Positions 26,724-36,803 of a stretch of 64,000 bases of DNA are shown here, piece by piece. Below the pieces are notes generated by a model that was given only the letters and a program-made list of their open reading frames with translations, did not search any database and had not been told where the DNA came from. The DNA lies in assembly GCA_002632355.1 (NCBI GenBank), contig NSJJ01000001.1:124001-188000 (forward strand). Direction: 5' to 3'. Position numbers and translations under genes: made by a program. Numbering within the stretch: position 1 is the stretch's first letter; each line of letters starts with the position of its first letter. Origin of the DNA: Sulfuricella denitrificans. Lineage in GTDB: Bacteria; Pseudomonadota; Gammaproteobacteria; Burkholderiales; Sulfuricellaceae.

Positions 26724-27811
26724 GATGCCCGCCTCAGTCGCGCGAACAGGGAAGGCGATGTCCGCAAACGTTGATAAAACAGGATTAGCAGCAGTGCGGC
26801 CAGAGCGGCATGAACCAGCCATAATCCAAGTAATGGTGTCAGCTTGCCTTGAGCCACCAGGCCCTGGGCGATACTGAGGCAGTTGCTGTAAATGAGATAG
26901 GTGATGAGTGCCAGCATCAGATTGAGGGAGCGTCCGGCGCGAGGGTTGACGAAGCTCAGGGGAATGGCCAGCAAAGCCAGCAGCAGTGCGCTTAGTGGCA
27001 GTGAAATGCGCCATTGCAATTCAGCAATATTGACCGGGGATTTGCTGTTCATGAGCTCAGGCAGCGTCAGGGATTTGGGTGAAGGCGCAGTCAGCTTCGC
27101 TTCATAAGGGTCGATCCTTACTGCGTACCGCTCGAACTCGACGATCTTGAATTCCTTTGACCCCGGCAAGCCTTCATAGCGTCTTCCATTCAGCAAAACC
27201 AGGTAACGGTCGCCATTTTTTTCAATATTCTGGTAACCATGCTGGGCGAACATGACCCCCTGCTTCTGGTTTTCTGTGGATTGCATGAAGATGTTGCTGA
27301 CTGTGTTTTGTGCACCGGCAAAACTTTCCACAAAAAATACCCGGTCCGCATGCTTGGATTCCTTGAAAACGCCCGGGGCGACTGTTGCCACGTCGTCCCG
27401 ACTTTCAATCTGGCTGCGGTATTCATTCTGTTTCTGTAATGCCCAGGGAGACATGAACAGGCTTAAAATAGCCACTACTGCCGCTATGGGGGCCGCAATC
27501 GCGAGTACGGGACGGATGAAGGCGGTCAGGCTCTGGCCGGAGCTGAACCACACCACCATTTCGTTATCCCGGTAACTGCGCGTGAGAGTCAGTAATACGG
27601 CAATAAAAAGGGTAAGCGAAAGCAGAACTGGCAGATAGTTGAGTGCACTGAAAGCGAGGAACGCAAGCACGGCCTCGCTTGCCAGCGAGCCGCTGGCTGC
27701 CTGTCCAAGCAGTCGGATGAGCAGGGTGGTAATGCTGATCGCAAGAAGGATGATAAATACGGCTGCTGCATTAACGAACAGTTCCTGCAACAAAGCGCGG
27801 CGAAAAATCAT
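26720..27811 (-). CDS. lptF: LPS export system permease LptF
   Basis: 363-aa partner of LptG with the same topology: N-terminal FRRALLQELFVNAAAVFIILLA, periplasmic jellyroll (GVFKESKHADRVFFVESF), and C-terminal membrane segments with IPLSFVNPRAGRS. Translationally coupled to lptG. The start is 15 bases from the divergent palindrome/promoter region shared with pepA, and its ribosome-binding site is weak (AAAGAAAA). Confidence 0.95.
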   Translation of the reverse strand: MIFRRALLQELFVNAAAVFIILLAISITTLLIRLLGQAASGSLASEAVLAFLAFSALNYLPVLLSLTLFIAVLLTLTRSYRDNEMVVWFSSGQSLTAFIRPVLAIAAPIAAVVAILSLFMSPWALQKQNEYRSQIESRDDVATVAPGVFKESKHADRVFFVESFAGAQNTVSNIFMQSTENQKQGVMFAQHGYQNIEKNGDRYLVLLNGRRYEGLPGSKEFKIVEFERYAVRIDPYEAKLTAPSPKSLTLPELMNSKSPVNIAELQWRISLPLSALLLALLAIPLSFVNPRAGRSLNLMLALITYLIYSNCLSIAQGLVAQGKLTPLLGLWLVHAALAALLLILFYQRLRTSPSLFARLRRAS

Positions 27812-27825
27812 GTTTTTTGTTTTCT

Positions 27826-27855
27826 TTGACTTTGTTAGTCAAGACTGAGGATAAT
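27826..27855 (+). promoter_or_regulatory. Strong predicted promoter of pepA overlapped by a palindrome
   Basis: TTGACT (27826-27831), 18-base spacer, GATAAT (27850-27855), each 5/6 to consensus. The -35 hexamer is the left arm of a perfect inverted repeat TTGACT-N5-AGTCAA (27826-27842), suggesting a repressor site between pepA and lptFG. Confidence 0.55.
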
Positions 27856-27902
27856 TTGGGTTCTAAACAAATTTTGTCAACTTGGGGCAAAAGGAGCTTT
27901 AC

Positions 27903-29393
27903 GTGGAATTTAGCATAAAAAGCGGTAGTCCGGAAAAACAGCGCACCGCCTGCGTGGTGGTGGGTGTCTTCGAACACCGCAAGCTTTCGCTCGCGGCCGA
28001 TCTCATGGATCGCATCTCAGGCTTTTACATCAGCGATATCACGCGGCGCGGCGATATGGATGGCAAGCTGGGAAGTACGCTGTTGCTGCATAACGTCGCC
28101 AATGCCTTGTGTGACCGGGTGCTGCTGGTCGGGCTGGGCAAGGAGCGGGAATTCCGCGATAAGGAATACCGTCAGGCGATCAGCGCCGCAGTCAAAGCGC
28201 TGAATGAAACCGGTTCCACCGAAGCTGCGATGTATCTCACCGAATTACCAGTGAAAAAACGCGAGCTGGCCTGGAAAATCGAGCAGGCCGTCATCGTGGC
28301 GATGGAAAGCGTGTACCGCTTCGATCACCTCAAGAGCAAGCAGGACGAACAGCGCCGTCCCTTGCGCCGGATGGTGCTGAGTGTGCCGCGCCGTAATGAG
28401 CTGGCGATTGGCGAGCATGCCATGCAACAGGGTCTGGCGATTGCCCTGGGTATGAACCTGGCCAAGGATCTGGCCAATCTGCCGGGCAATATCTGCACGC
28501 CGACCCACATCGCCGAGCAGGCTCAGGCCCTGGCCAAGTCGCAAGGGTTCAAAATTGAAGTGCTGGAGCAAAAAAAGCTGGAAGAGCTCAAAATGGGTTC
28601 TTTCCTTTCTGTTGCGAAAGGCAGCCGTCAGCCGCCCAAGCTGATCGTGATGCAGTATGCCGGTGGCAAGAAAGATCAGAAGCCGGTGGTGCTGGTCGGC
28701 AAGGGCATTACTTTCGATGCTGGCGGCATTTCACTCAAGCCGGCTGCAGAAATGGACGAGATGAAGTACGACATGTGCGGCGCCGCGAGCGTGATCGGCA
28801 CATTCAAGGCCATCGCGGAAATGAAGCTCCCCCTCAATGTGGTGGGCATTATTCCGACCTGCGAAAACCTGCCCGATGGCAACGCCAACAAGCCGGGCGA
28901 CGTGGTCACCAGCATGTCCGGCCAGACCATCGAAATTCTTAATACCGATGCCGAAGGTCGCCTGATTTTGTGCGATGCACTGACTTATGCCGCCCGATTC
29001 GAACCGGCGGCAGTGGTGGATATCGCCACCCTGACCGGCGCCTGTGTCATCGCCCTCGGTCACCAGGCCAGCGGACTGCTGGCCAATCACGATGCGCTGG
29101 CGCGTGAGTTGCTGCATGCCGGCGAAGAGACGTATGACCGCGCCTGGCAGTTGCCGCTATGGGATGAATATCAGGAGCAACTGAAGAGTAATTTTGCCGA
29201 CATGGCCAACATCGGTGGCCGTGCGGGCGGCACGGTGACGGCGGCCTGTTTTCTCTCGCGCTTCACCAAGGACTATGAATGGGCGCATCTGGATATCGCC
29301 GGAACGGCCTGGAAGTCCGGTAAGGACAAGGGCGCTACAGGCCGGCCGGTGCCGTTGCTGGTGCATTTTCTGGCCAATCGAGCAAAGGGCTGA
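27903..29393 (+). CDS. pepA: Leucyl aminopeptidase (cytosol aminopeptidase, M17)
   Basis: Hexameric two-metal aminopeptidase that removes N-terminal residues from peptides; in E. coli PepA is also a DNA-binding protein. 496 aa with metal and catalytic motifs [16 protein letters not shown] and NTDAEGRL, and the CGAASVIGT and ANIGGRAGG segments. Start GTG 27903 is preferred because AAAGGAG lies 7 bases upstream; TTG 27882 is too close to the promoter and has no ribosome-binding site. Divergent from lptF. Confidence 0.95.
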   Translation: MEFSIKSGSPEKQRTACVVVGVFEHRKLSLAADLMDRISGFYISDITRRGDMDGKLGSTLLLHNVANALCDRVLLVGLGKEREFRDKEYRQAISAAVKALNETGSTEAAMYLTELPVKKRELAWKIEQAVIVAMESVYRFDHLKSKQDEQRRPLRRMVLSVPRRNELAIGEHAMQQGLAIALGMNLAKDLANLPGNICTPTHIAEQAQALAKSQGFKIEVLEQKKLEELKMGSFLSVAKGSRQPPKLIVMQYAGGKKDQKPVVLVGKGITFDAGGISLKPAAEMDEMKYDMCGAASVIGTFKAIAEMKLPLNVVGIIPTCENLPDGNANKPGDVVTSMSGQTIEILNTDAEGRLILCDALTYAARFEPAAVVDIATLTGACVIALGHQASGLLANHDALARELLHAGEETYDRAWQLPLWDEYQEQLKSNFADMANIGGRAGGTVTAACFLSRFTKDYEWAHLDIAGTAWKSGKDKGATGRPVPLLVHFLANRAKG

Positions 29394-29417
29394 AAGCTCA
29401 CCTGATCGCTGATTCCG

Positions 29418-29855
29418 ATGACCCAGATCGATTTTTATACTCACGTTCAGGACAAGCCGCTTCTCGCCTGCAAACTCAGCGCCAAGGCGCTGGAGCAGGA
29501 TTTGCGCGTGCTGGTGCTGACCGAAAATGAAGAAATGGCAAATAAAATCGATCATCTGCTGTGGACCCTGCCCGCTACCGGCTTCATGCCGCACTGCCGC
29601 GCCCGGGACGAACTGGCTTCCATGACCCCCGTCATTGTCGATCACGATCCTGGAGAGCTGGTTCATGAACAGTTGCTGCTCAATCTGAGCGGTGCCCGGC
29701 CGGCCTTTTTTAGCCGTTTCCAGCGCCTGATCGAAATCGTGACGACGGATGAGGCTGACATCGCGGCGGCAAGGGCGCGTTTTCGTTTCTACCGCGACCG
29801 TGGCTACGAAATTCGTTCCCATGACATGAGTCAGGCCGGCAAGCGACATTCATGA
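29418..29855 (+). CDS. holC: DNA polymerase III chi subunit
   Basis: Clamp-loader accessory protein that contacts SSB. 145 aa, matching HolC over its length: MTQIDFYTHV at the N terminus, LVLTENEEMANKIDHLLWT, GFMPHC, ARPAFFSRFQRLIEIV, ARFRFYRDRGYEI. The position between pepA and valS is conserved across proteobacteria. Stop overlaps the next ATG by four bases. Confidence 0.93.
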   Translation: MTQIDFYTHVQDKPLLACKLSAKALEQDLRVLVLTENEEMANKIDHLLWTLPATGFMPHCRARDELASMTPVIVDHDPGELVHEQLLLNLSGARPAFFSRFQRLIEIVTTDEADIAAARARFRFYRDRGYEIRSHDMSQAGKRHS

Positions 29856-30373
29856 CGGCGGACTTTTCTCAAAGGGCCCACGAGGACGTCCTGGCCAAGA
29901 TGGACGCACTGCTGAAGCGGCATCACGACCGCCTTGAAAAGGCACCCCCGGCAAGTCCGGCAATGGACTTCCCGGTGCTCACGGAAGTGGTGACGGTCGA
30001 AGAAGAAGTGATTCCCCTCCTGACGGAAGTAGTGGAATTACCCGTGGTGGTGGAAGAAAAAGCGGAAATGGATGAATTTCCGTTCCTGTTGCTGGAAGAT
30101 GAGCATGAGCAACAGACCCTCGAGCTTTCAGGCGAGGAACCGGCTTCCGCCGAACTGAGCAGCCAGTTGCTGGAAAATCTTCATGCGCAGATTCAGGAAA
30201 TTCTTGATCAGCGACTCCCCGTGCATATTGCTTCCGCCATCGAGCAGGCGATGTCCGGCATACTGGACCAGTTTTCCTCGCAGATGGAATCGGTGGTGCG
30301 CGTGGCTGTTGCCCAGGAATTGCAGAAGCAGCTCGGTGAAATCGCCCGCCGCACCAGCAATGCCAGTGATTAG
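29852..30373 (+). CDS. Uncharacterised acidic protein between holC and valS
   Basis: 173 aa with no domain I recognise. Residues about 38-90 are strongly acidic and valine-rich with a repeated LTEVV element (VLTEVVTVEEEVIPLLTEVVELP). The C-terminal half (SSQLLENLHAQIQEILDQRLP...AVAQELQKQLGEIARR) is predicted helical and possibly coiled coil. It is translationally coupled to holC (ATGA). Genes of similar size and composition occur at this place in other betaproteobacteria as far as I recall. The role is unknown. Confidence 0.75.
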   Translation: MTADFSQRAHEDVLAKMDALLKRHHDRLEKAPPASPAMDFPVLTEVVTVEEEVIPLLTEVVELPVVVEEKAEMDEFPFLLLEDEHEQQTLELSGEEPASAELSSQLLENLHAQIQEILDQRLPVHIASAIEQAMSGILDQFSSQMESVVRVAVAQELQKQLGEIARRTSNASD

Positions 30374-30375
30374 GC

Positions 30376-30381
30376 TATAAT
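30376..30381 (+). promoter_or_regulatory. Candidate -10 element of valS
   Basis: Perfect TATAAT starting three bases after the preceding stop, 33 bases before the valS ATG. No convincing -35 is seen at 16-18 bases upstream. Confidence 0.3.
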
Positions 30382-30413
30382 CCACCCCTTTTCAGCCACT
30401 CCTTTCTCGCACC

Positions 30414-33149
30414 ATGGAACTTGCCAAAAGCTTTGAACCCGCCGCCATCGAGGCGCACTGGTACCCCCGCTGGGAATCCCGCGGCCATTTTCGTGCCACT
30501 ACCACGCCGGACAGGGATGCCTACTGCATCATGCTGCCGCCGCCAAATGTCACTGGCACGCTGCACATGGGGCATGCCTTTCAGGATACCCTGATGGATA
30601 CGCTGGTGCGCTACCATCGCATGATGGGCGAAAACACCTTGTGGCAGCCGGGTACCGACCATGCCGGCATCGCCACACAGATCGTGGTGGAGCGGCAACT
30701 GGATGCAAAAGGCATTTCCCGGCACGATCTGGGACGTGAGAAATTCCTTGAAAAAGTGTGGGAGTGGAAGGAAGAGTCCGGCTCCACCATCACGCGCCAG
30801 ATGCGCCGCCTTGGCGCCTCCTGCGACTGGTCGCGCGAGCGTTTCACCATGGACGAGGGCCTGTCCACAGCCGTCTCGGAAGTTTTCGTCAAACTCTACG
30901 AGCAGGATCTGATCTATCGCGGCAAGCGTCTGGTCAACTGGGATCCGGTGCTGATGACCGCCGTCTCCGATCTCGAAGTGATTTCGGAAGAAGAAGACGG
31001 CTTCATGTGGCACATCTGCTACCCGGTGGAAGGCTGTGCCGAAGCGCTGATCGTCGCCACTACTCGCCCGGAGACCATGCTGGGCGACATGGCTGTGGCG
31101 GTGCACCCCGAGGATGAACGTTACAAACACCTGGTCGGCAAGCACGTGCGCCTGCCGCTGTGTGAGCGCACCATCCCCATTATCGCCGACGATTATGTGG
31201 ACAAGGATTTTGGCACCGGCTGCGTCAAGATCACCCCGGCGCACGATTTCAACGACTATCAGGTGGGCCAGCGTCATCGTCTGGAGCCCATGAGCATCCT
31301 CACGCTGGATGCCAGAATCAACGATCTGGCCCCGGCCGAATACCAGGGCATGGAACGCTACGAGGCACGCAAGAGAATCGTCTCCGACCTGGAGACGCAG
31401 GGCCTGCTGGTCAAAACCCAGCCGCACAAGCTCATGGTGCCGCGCGGCGACCGCACCCACACCGTGATCGAGCCGATGCTCACCGACCAGTGGTACGTGG
31501 CCATGGAAGGTCTGGCCAAGCGGGGTCTGGATGTCGTCGCCAAAGGCGAAGTGAAATTCGTGCCGGAAAACTGGACCCACGTCTACAACCAGTGGCTGGA
31601 AAATATCCAGGACTGGTGCATCTCGCGCCAGTTGTGGTGGGGCCACCGCATCCCGGCGTGGTACGACGAGGACGGCAATTTCTACGTCGCGCGCAATCTC
31701 GCCGATGCGCAACAGCAGGCGGGCGCGGGCAAGATCCTGCGTCAGGACGAGGATGTGCTCGACACCTGGTTCTCTTCTGCGCTGTGGCCTTTCTCCACCC
31801 TGGGCTGGCCGGAACAGACCGCCGAGCTCAAGACTTTCCTGCCTACGAGCGTACTGGTCACCGGCTTCGATATCATCTTCTTCTGGGTCGCCCGCATGAT
31901 CATGATGTCGCTGCATTTCACCGGCGAGGTGCCGTTCAGGGAGGTCTACGTGCACGGACTGGTGCGCGACATGCACGGCAACAAGATGAGCAAGTCCAAG
32001 GGCAACGTCATCGACCCGATCGATCTGATCGACGGCATTACGCTGGAAACCCTGGTGCAGAAGCGTACCACTGGCCTGATGAATCCCAAGCAGGCGGCCT
32101 CGATCGAAAAAGGCACGCGCAAGGACTTTCCGGAGGGTATCGCCGCCTACGGAACGGATGCCGTGCGCTTCACTTTCGCCAGTCTGGCTTCGCACGGGCG
32201 CGACATCAAATTCGATTTCCAGCGTTGCGAAGGCTACCGCAATTTCTGCAACAAGCTGTGGAATGCCACCCGTTTCGTGCTGATGAATACCGAAGGCAAG
32301 GACTGCGGCCAGGATGAAAGCCTGCCATTGCAGTATTCCGCCATGGACAAGTGGATCATCAGCCGCCTGCAGCAGGCCGAGCAGGAAGTGGCCGAGGCGT
32401 TCGGCTCCTACCGCTTCGACATGGCGGCGCGCGCCATCTACGAATTTGCCTGGGACGAGTATTGCGACTGGTATGTGGAACTGGCGAAGGTGCAAATCGC
32501 CTATGGCGACGAAACCCAGCAAAGAGCCACGCGTCGCACCCTGGTGCGCGTGCTGGAAACCCTGTTGCGCCTGGCCCACCCCATTATTCCCTTCATCACC
32601 GAGGAGTTGTGGCAGAAAGTGGCGCCGCTGGCCAACAGGCAGGGCGAGAGCGTCATGCTGCAAGCCTATCCGCAGGCCGATCCCGCCAGGGTGGACATGG
32701 TCGCCGTCGGCCAGGTGGCGCAGCTCAAGGAACTGGTCAATGCCTGCCGCACCTTGCGCGGTGAAATGAATGTTTCTCCCGCGCAGAAAGTGCCGCTGGT
32801 GGTGCTGGGTGATATTGCCTCGCTCGGACCCTACCTCCAGGCGCTGGCTAAAATCTCGGAAATCACTGTCGTGGAAGGCGAGTTGCCCGATGCGGATGCG
32901 CCGGTTGCCGTTGTGGGCGATGTCCGCCTGATGCTGAAGATCGAAATTGACAGGGAAGCCGAGCAGGCACGCCTGTCCAAGGAAATCGCACGTCTGGAAG
33001 GTGAAATCGCCAAGGCCTACGCCAAGCTCGGTAACGAGAGCTTTGTCGCGCGGGCGCCTGCTGCCGTGGTGGCGCAGGAAAAAGAGCGGCTGGGCAACTT
33101 TGAGGCAACACTGGATAAGCTGAAGGTCCAGTTGGCAAAACTGGGCTGA
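30414..33149 (+). CDS. valS: Valyl-tRNA synthetase
   Basis: Class Ia synthetase charging tRNA-Val, 911 aa. HMGH (51-54, the HIGH motif, in [15 protein letters not shown]), CP1 editing domain ([10 protein letters not shown]), KMSKS (524-528), anticodon-binding helical domain, and the C-terminal coiled coil ([25 protein letters not shown]) typical of ValRS, which is absent from IleRS and LeuRS. Several long open frames on the opposite strand are codon-bias shadows. Confidence 0.98.
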   Translation: MELAKSFEPAAIEAHWYPRWESRGHFRATTTPDRDAYCIMLPPPNVTGTLHMGHAFQDTLMDTLVRYHRMMGENTLWQPGTDHAGIATQIVVERQLDAKGISRHDLGREKFLEKVWEWKEESGSTITRQMRRLGASCDWSRERFTMDEGLSTAVSEVFVKLYEQDLIYRGKRLVNWDPVLMTAVSDLEVISEEEDGFMWHICYPVEGCAEALIVATTRPETMLGDMAVAVHPEDERYKHLVGKHVRLPLCERTIPIIADDYVDKDFGTGCVKITPAHDFNDYQVGQRHRLEPMSILTLDARINDLAPAEYQGMERYEARKRIVSDLETQGLLVKTQPHKLMVPRGDRTHTVIEPMLTDQWYVAMEGLAKRGLDVVAKGEVKFVPENWTHVYNQWLENIQDWCISRQLWWGHRIPAWYDEDGNFYVARNLADAQQQAGAGKILRQDEDVLDTWFSSALWPFSTLGWPEQTAELKTFLPTSVLVTGFDIIFFWVARMIMMSLHFTGEVPFREVYVHGLVRDMHGNKMSKSKGNVIDPIDLIDGITLETLVQKRTTGLMNPKQAASIEKGTRKDFPEGIAAYGTDAVRFTFASLASHGRDIKFDFQRCEGYRNFCNKLWNATRFVLMNTEGKDCGQDESLPLQYSAMDKWIISRLQQAEQEVAEAFGSYRFDMAARAIYEFAWDEYCDWYVELAKVQIAYGDETQQRATRRTLVRVLETLLRLAHPIIPFITEELWQKVAPLANRQGESVMLQAYPQADPARVDMVAVGQVAQLKELVNACRTLRGEMNVSPAQKVPLVVLGDIASLGPYLQALAKISEITVVEGELPDADAPVAVVGDVRLMLKIEIDREAEQARLSKEIARLEGEIAKAYAKLGNESFVARAPAAVVAQEKERLGNFEATLDKLKVQLAKLG

Positions 33150-33161
33150 CGCGTCTCAAAT

Positions 33162-33503
33162 ATGCACGAATTTCTGGTCAGGTGGGTCACCGAAATTGCG
33201 CCATGGATCGAGGCCATTGGTGTCGTGGTGGTGCTCTGGGGTGCGCTGGAGGGGCTGCTCATGTTGATCAACCGGTTGCGCCTGTCCTTCGGAAATCGTG
33301 AGGGCAGACCAAGTCTGGGGCAGGTTCGCCTCGCCATCGGTGAGAAAATCGCGCTGGGGCTGGATTTTTTCCTTGCCGGCGATATCATCTTGACCATTGT
33401 CGTCCCGAGTTGGGAAGGTCTTGCCATTCTCGGCAGCATCGTGGTGATCCGGACCGTGATCGCCTATTTTCTCAACCGGGATCTCAAGGAGTTGCGTGAA
33501 TAG
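33162..33503 (+). CDS. DUF1622 membrane protein
   Basis: 113-aa protein with three predicted membrane segments (about residues 16-37, 62-80, 82-102). GEKIALGLDFFLAGDIILTIV and IRTVIAYFLNRDLKEL are DUF1622 signatures. It starts 12 bases after valS and may be cotranscribed. Function unknown. Converges with the small gene at 33510 with 6 bases between. Confidence 0.85.
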   Translation: MHEFLVRWVTEIAPWIEAIGVVVVLWGALEGLLMLINRLRLSFGNREGRPSLGQVRLAIGEKIALGLDFFLAGDIILTIVVPSWEGLAILGSIVVIRTVIAYFLNRDLKELRE

Positions 33504-33509
33504 CGTCGT

Positions 33510-33767
33510 CTATTCTGCTGAACTGATCTTGATCCAGGAATTCTCGTCTCGGGCGACCTCGTAGCGCATCCAGCGCGAGAATTCCTCGCTGCTGCAGATA
33601 AAGCTGCGGCGCCGATGAGAGCCCACCAGTACCTTGTATTTCACGCATTGATCGGCGCTTTCCTGCTCGCATGGGATGCCTTGTGCCAAAACCTGGCGTA
33701 CTTCCCAATGGCCATGGAAATTTCCGTTGCTGTAGGTTCCGCCTACCTTGATGGTCAGTTTGGTCAT
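33510..33767 (-). CDS. Small uncharacterised protein (85 aa)
   Basis: I do not recognise a family. It has three cysteines (C33, C41, C57 approximately), a beta-strand-rich pattern (TKLTIKVGGTYSNG, WEVRQVL, VKYKVLVGS) and a basic patch (HRRRSF). No signal peptide. The frame has normal codon use and follows closely after the methyltransferase gene on the same strand, which supports it being real. Function cannot be inferred. Confidence 0.65.
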   Translation of the reverse strand: MTKLTIKVGGTYSNGNFHGHWEVRQVLAQGIPCEQESADQCVKYKVLVGSHRRRSFICSSEEFSRWMRYEVARDENSWIKISSAE

Positions 33768-33790
33768 GACTCGAAGCTTTTGTCAGATAT

Positions 33791-34405
33791 TTATTTCCGG
33801 ATAAAACGGCAAAACGTATATGCCTGTTTGCCTTGGGAAGGCGTGATATGGAGGCCGCCAAAAGATTCTGCAAGGGCAAATCCCTCACCGACTTCCTGCT
33901 GCAGGCTTTCGGGGCTGTAGCGCGCCACATCCAGCCCGCTGCACTGGGGCGGGCCGTCGAGCGCAAAGGCGGCCATGATCAGGTGGCCGCCGGGAGGGAG
34001 AGCGGCACGGGCAGCTTTCATGTAGCGCTGGCGGTCTGCGGCTTCGGTGAGGAAATGGAAAACCGCGCGGTCATGCCACACATCGTATCGACGTGCAGGG
34101 ATGAAACAGGTGATGTCTTCAACCAGCCATTTCACCTTATTTGATGACTGATCCAGCCTGGCTCTGCTTGCCTCAAGCGCGGCAGCGGAAAGGTCAAGCA
34201 CGGTGACGTCGCTGTACCCGTTTTCCAGCAAGGCATCTACCAGGTTGGAGGCCCCGCCGCCCACGTCGATGATGGCAGCGCTTTTGCCCACGCCAGTCGA
34301 GGCGATCAGATGCAGCGGAATTTCCGGATAAGCCTGATACCAGCCGACTTCATCCGGCTTGCGGGTGGAATAGACGTTTTCCCAGTGCGCTTTACGGTCA
34401 GACAT
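33791..34405 (-). CDS. Class I SAM-dependent methyltransferase
   Basis: 204 aa with a Rossmann methyltransferase fold: motif I AAIIDVGGGASNLVDALL, acidic residue in VTVLDLSAAAL, VEDITCF, and YDVWHDRAVFHFLT. The W-x-x-V-Y start (RKAHWENVYSTRKPDEVGWYQ) is typical of small-molecule methyltransferases related to the thiopurine/tellurite type. Start at 34405 (MSDRK) is chosen because GAGGT lies 5 bases before it; the frame continues to an alternative ATG at 34420. Substrate unknown. Confidence 0.85.
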   Translation of the reverse strand: MSDRKAHWENVYSTRKPDEVGWYQAYPEIPLHLIASTGVGKSAAIIDVGGGASNLVDALLENGYSDVTVLDLSAAALEASRARLDQSSNKVKWLVEDITCFIPARRYDVWHDRAVFHFLTEAADRQRYMKAARAALPPGGHLIMAAFALDGPPQCSGLDVARYSPESLQQEVGEGFALAESFGGLHITPSQGKQAYTFCRFIRK

Positions 34406-34441
34406 AAAGTACCTCGACATTCAAACAATCTGAAACATAGT

Positions 34442-35542
34442 TTATTTTGCGCTGACTGGCCAGCGATAGGGAGTAATATCCATCGATTGATGACGTCCCA
34501 GAATCATGTTGGTCATGATTTCGGCGCTGGCAGGTGACATGGTGACGCCGTAGCGAAAATGGCCGCTGTTGATGTACAGGTTTTTCAGTACCGGGTGGCG
34601 ATCGATGGTAGGGATATTGTCTGGTGAGCCGGGGCGCAGGCCGGACCAGTGCAGTACCAGGGAAGCATTTTTCAGCAGCGGCAGAATGCCGATAGCCTGG
34701 TCGTAAAGCATGGACCTGGCTTCTTCCGTCGTGGCCTTGTTGAAACCCGCATCTTCCAGCGTGCTACCTACAAGAATATGGCCATCCAGACGGGGAATCA
34801 GGTAAATCCCGTTTTTCAGGATAATGTTCTGCAACAAGCCGGGTTCAGCCTTGAAAAGCAGCATCTGACCCCGGACAGGACGAATATCGAGATCCAGGGC
34901 GTGCTTACTCAGCAGGGACTTGCTCCATGCGCCAGCAGTGACAATGTAATTTTCGGCACGCAGCACGCCATGTGAAGTTTTGATTCCGCTAACAACATTC
35001 TCGTGGGTTTCCCAGGCTGTGATTTCGTTTTCCTGCACGATTTTGACGCCAAGAGCATTCAGGCTTCGATGCAGTGCTTTGAGGAGCCTGGGATTGCGCA
35101 CCTGGTTGACGCCGGGTAGCCATAAAGCTTCGTTATCCTGTTCCAGAGCGGAGATGACTGAATTTCCAGAAGTCACAGACATCTGCGTGGCGTGAGCATC
35201 ACACCAGGCTTGAGCCGTGTCTGCAGAAAAAGGAGCCAGAACGAGCATGCCGCATTGCTGAAATTCCGGATCGATGCCGCTTGAATGCGTTAATTGGCTT
35301 GCCCAGGCCGGGAATAATTCAAGGCTTCGCTCTGTCAGACGGGTAACCGCTTCGGAGTAATCCCATGGCAGCAGGGGATAGAGAATGCCGCCACCCGCCC
35401 ATGAAGATTCCCGGCCAATGCGGTGTTTTTCCACAAGCAGAACTCTGGCGCCGGACTGCGCAAGCGAAAGCGCGGTGGCGCAGCCAATGACACCTCCCCC
35501 GATAATTCCGACATCAAAGCTCAACAGAACATCCTTCTTCAA
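34442..35542 (-). CDS. thiO: FAD-dependent glycine oxidase, thiamine synthesis
   Basis: Oxidises glycine to dehydroglycine for the thiazole moiety of thiamine. 366 aa of the DAO family: N-terminal FAD motif VGIIGGGVIGCATAL (residues 11-25), VLLVEK, and C-terminal FRYGVTMSPASAEIM near the FAD. SWAGGGIL and HWSGLRPGSPDNIPTID are ThiO-like. No other thi gene is in the window, so the precise substrate rests on family resemblance; a related D-amino acid oxidase is possible. Confidence 0.82.
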   Translation of the reverse strand: MKKDVLLSFDVGIIGGGVIGCATALSLAQSGARVLLVEKHRIGRESSWAGGGILYPLLPWDYSEAVTRLTERSLELFPAWASQLTHSSGIDPEFQQCGMLVLAPFSADTAQAWCDAHATQMSVTSGNSVISALEQDNEALWLPGVNQVRNPRLLKALHRSLNALGVKIVQENEITAWETHENVVSGIKTSHGVLRAENYIVTAGAWSKSLLSKHALDLDIRPVRGQMLLFKAEPGLLQNIILKNGIYLIPRLDGHILVGSTLEDAGFNKATTEEARSMLYDQAIGILPLLKNASLVLHWSGLRPGSPDNIPTIDRHPVLKNLYINSGHFRYGVTMSPASAEIMTNMILGRHQSMDITPYRWPVSAK

Positions 35543-35730
35543 TCAACAGACGCAGCATCATAGACGGTAAGCATTTGTGCAACAATCCTTGGAAATGCCG
35601 GTTTGAAGCTTGAGGGAAAATCATGGTGGTGCCGTTTATCTCGTAAAAGTTCCCGCTTGTCATCTCATGCTGGTAATCTGGTGATTCATTCGATAGCATT
35701 CAAAGCGTAATCAAAGGAAGGGGCGCAACA

Positions 35731-36180
35731 ATGAAATTTCACAAAATTCCGGCCGATCGAGCCAGAGGCTTCACGCTGATCGAAGTGATGGTGGTGGTGG
35801 CGATTGTTGGCATTCTGGCTGCGATTGCGATGCCTTCCTACACGGATTACGTAAGGAGGGGGAAAATTCAGGAAGCGACTGCCACTCTCGCCGATTTTCG
35901 GATCAAAATGGAACAGTTCTTCCAGGATAACCGCACCTATGCTACCGCTACTATTGGTGCTGCTGGAGCTACGCTGAGTACAAGCGGCACGAAGCATTTT
36001 ACCTATGCATTTACAGTTGGGCCAACCGCTACGACCTACACAATAACCGCAACTGGCGTTGCCGCCAGTGGAATGAGTGGCTATAGCTATACGATAGACC
36101 AAAGTAATGCAAAAACCTCAAATGCAGCTGGGACGGTAGGTGCGGACTGCTGGTTGAACAAGCATGGTGGATCATGCTGA
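35731..36180 (+). CDS. pilE: Type IV pilin-like protein PilE
   Basis: 149-aa prepilin. Leader [13 protein letters not shown] is cut before [16 protein letters not shown] (E5 present), followed by the N-terminal helix and [23 protein letters not shown], the PilE-group signature. A C-terminal disulfide loop is formed by two cysteines ([12 protein letters not shown]). AGGAAGGGG lies just upstream of ATG. First gene of the minor-pilin cluster; elsewhere pilE often ends such clusters. It could be a minor or the major pilin. Confidence 0.9.
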   Translation: MKFHKIPADRARGFTLIEVMVVVAIVGILAAIAMPSYTDYVRRGKIQEATATLADFRIKMEQFFQDNRTYATATIGAAGATLSTSGTKHFTYAFTVGPTATTYTITATGVAASGMSGYSYTIDQSNAKTSNAAGTVGADCWLNKHGGSC

Positions 36181-36251
36181 TATCTCTCACATTCGTGAAG
36201 AGTGCTCCTGTCAGACTTGCCTTGTTCAGCAGGAAAGTTTCTTGTGGGCGC

Positions 36252-36794
36252 ATGGCAAGTCAACCCGTTGCAACGGAAAGAGGATTTACTCTGATCGAGC
36301 TTCTTATATCGATCGCTATTGTGGGCTTGTTGCTTGTCGCTGCGCTACCGTCTTACACGGTCTGGATGCAGAACACCCGGATTAGAAGTGCGGCCGAATC
36401 CTTTGTGAATGGCCTGCAATTGGCGCGCAACGAAGCAGTCCGCCGCAATGCCAGCGTGGATTTCGTGGTGGGAGCCGGCTCGGCCTGGACGGTGCAATGC
36501 ACAGCGGTTTCTCCCGGATGTCCGGATACCGCTGCCATCCAGAGCCGATCGGTTGGTGATGGTTCCTCATCTTCCGTTACAGTCACATCTAGTGATGGAG
36601 GAACTATTCGCTTTGACAGCTTTGGCAGGATGTCATTCCCCGTTCCGGGCGTTGGTTCGACAGTAACTTTTAATATCGATAATACTCAGCTTTCGGCCTC
36701 GGATAGTCGGGATTTGCGTATTACGGTTGATACTGGTGGAAACATCCGCATGTGCGACCCCAATGTTTCTGCGCCCGATACCCGTCACTGTTAA
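36252..36794 (+). CDS. fimT: Minor pilin FimT/GspH-like
   Basis: 180-aa pseudopilin with leader MASQPVATERG cut before FTLIELLISIAIVGLLL; RIRSAAESFVNGLQLARNEAVRRNA is the FimT/GspH signature. Involved in pilus priming; FimT in some bacteria binds DNA during uptake. I choose ATG 36252 for a normal leader; the frame also starts at ATG 36174 overlapping the pilE stop, which would give a 37-residue leader. Confidence 0.88.
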   Translation: MASQPVATERGFTLIELLISIAIVGLLLVAALPSYTVWMQNTRIRSAAESFVNGLQLARNEAVRRNASVDFVVGAGSAWTVQCTAVSPGCPDTAAIQSRSVGDGSSSSVTVTSSDGGTIRFDSFGRMSFPVPGVGSTVTFNIDNTQLSASDSRDLRITVDTGGNIRMCDPNVSAPDTRHC

Positions 36795-36803
36795 CGATAG
36801 ATC

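Noticed and set aside
26723-27014. Longer lptG start at 27014
   Set aside because: It lies entirely within lptF, and LptG homologues start at MNILHRYLAKEIY, which has the expected four-base overlap.
30375-32663. A 762-codon open frame on the minus strand opposite valS
   Set aside because: It mirrors the codon bias of valS, which has every synthetase motif; the antisense product shows no domain and is Gln/His/Val-rich as such shadows usually are.
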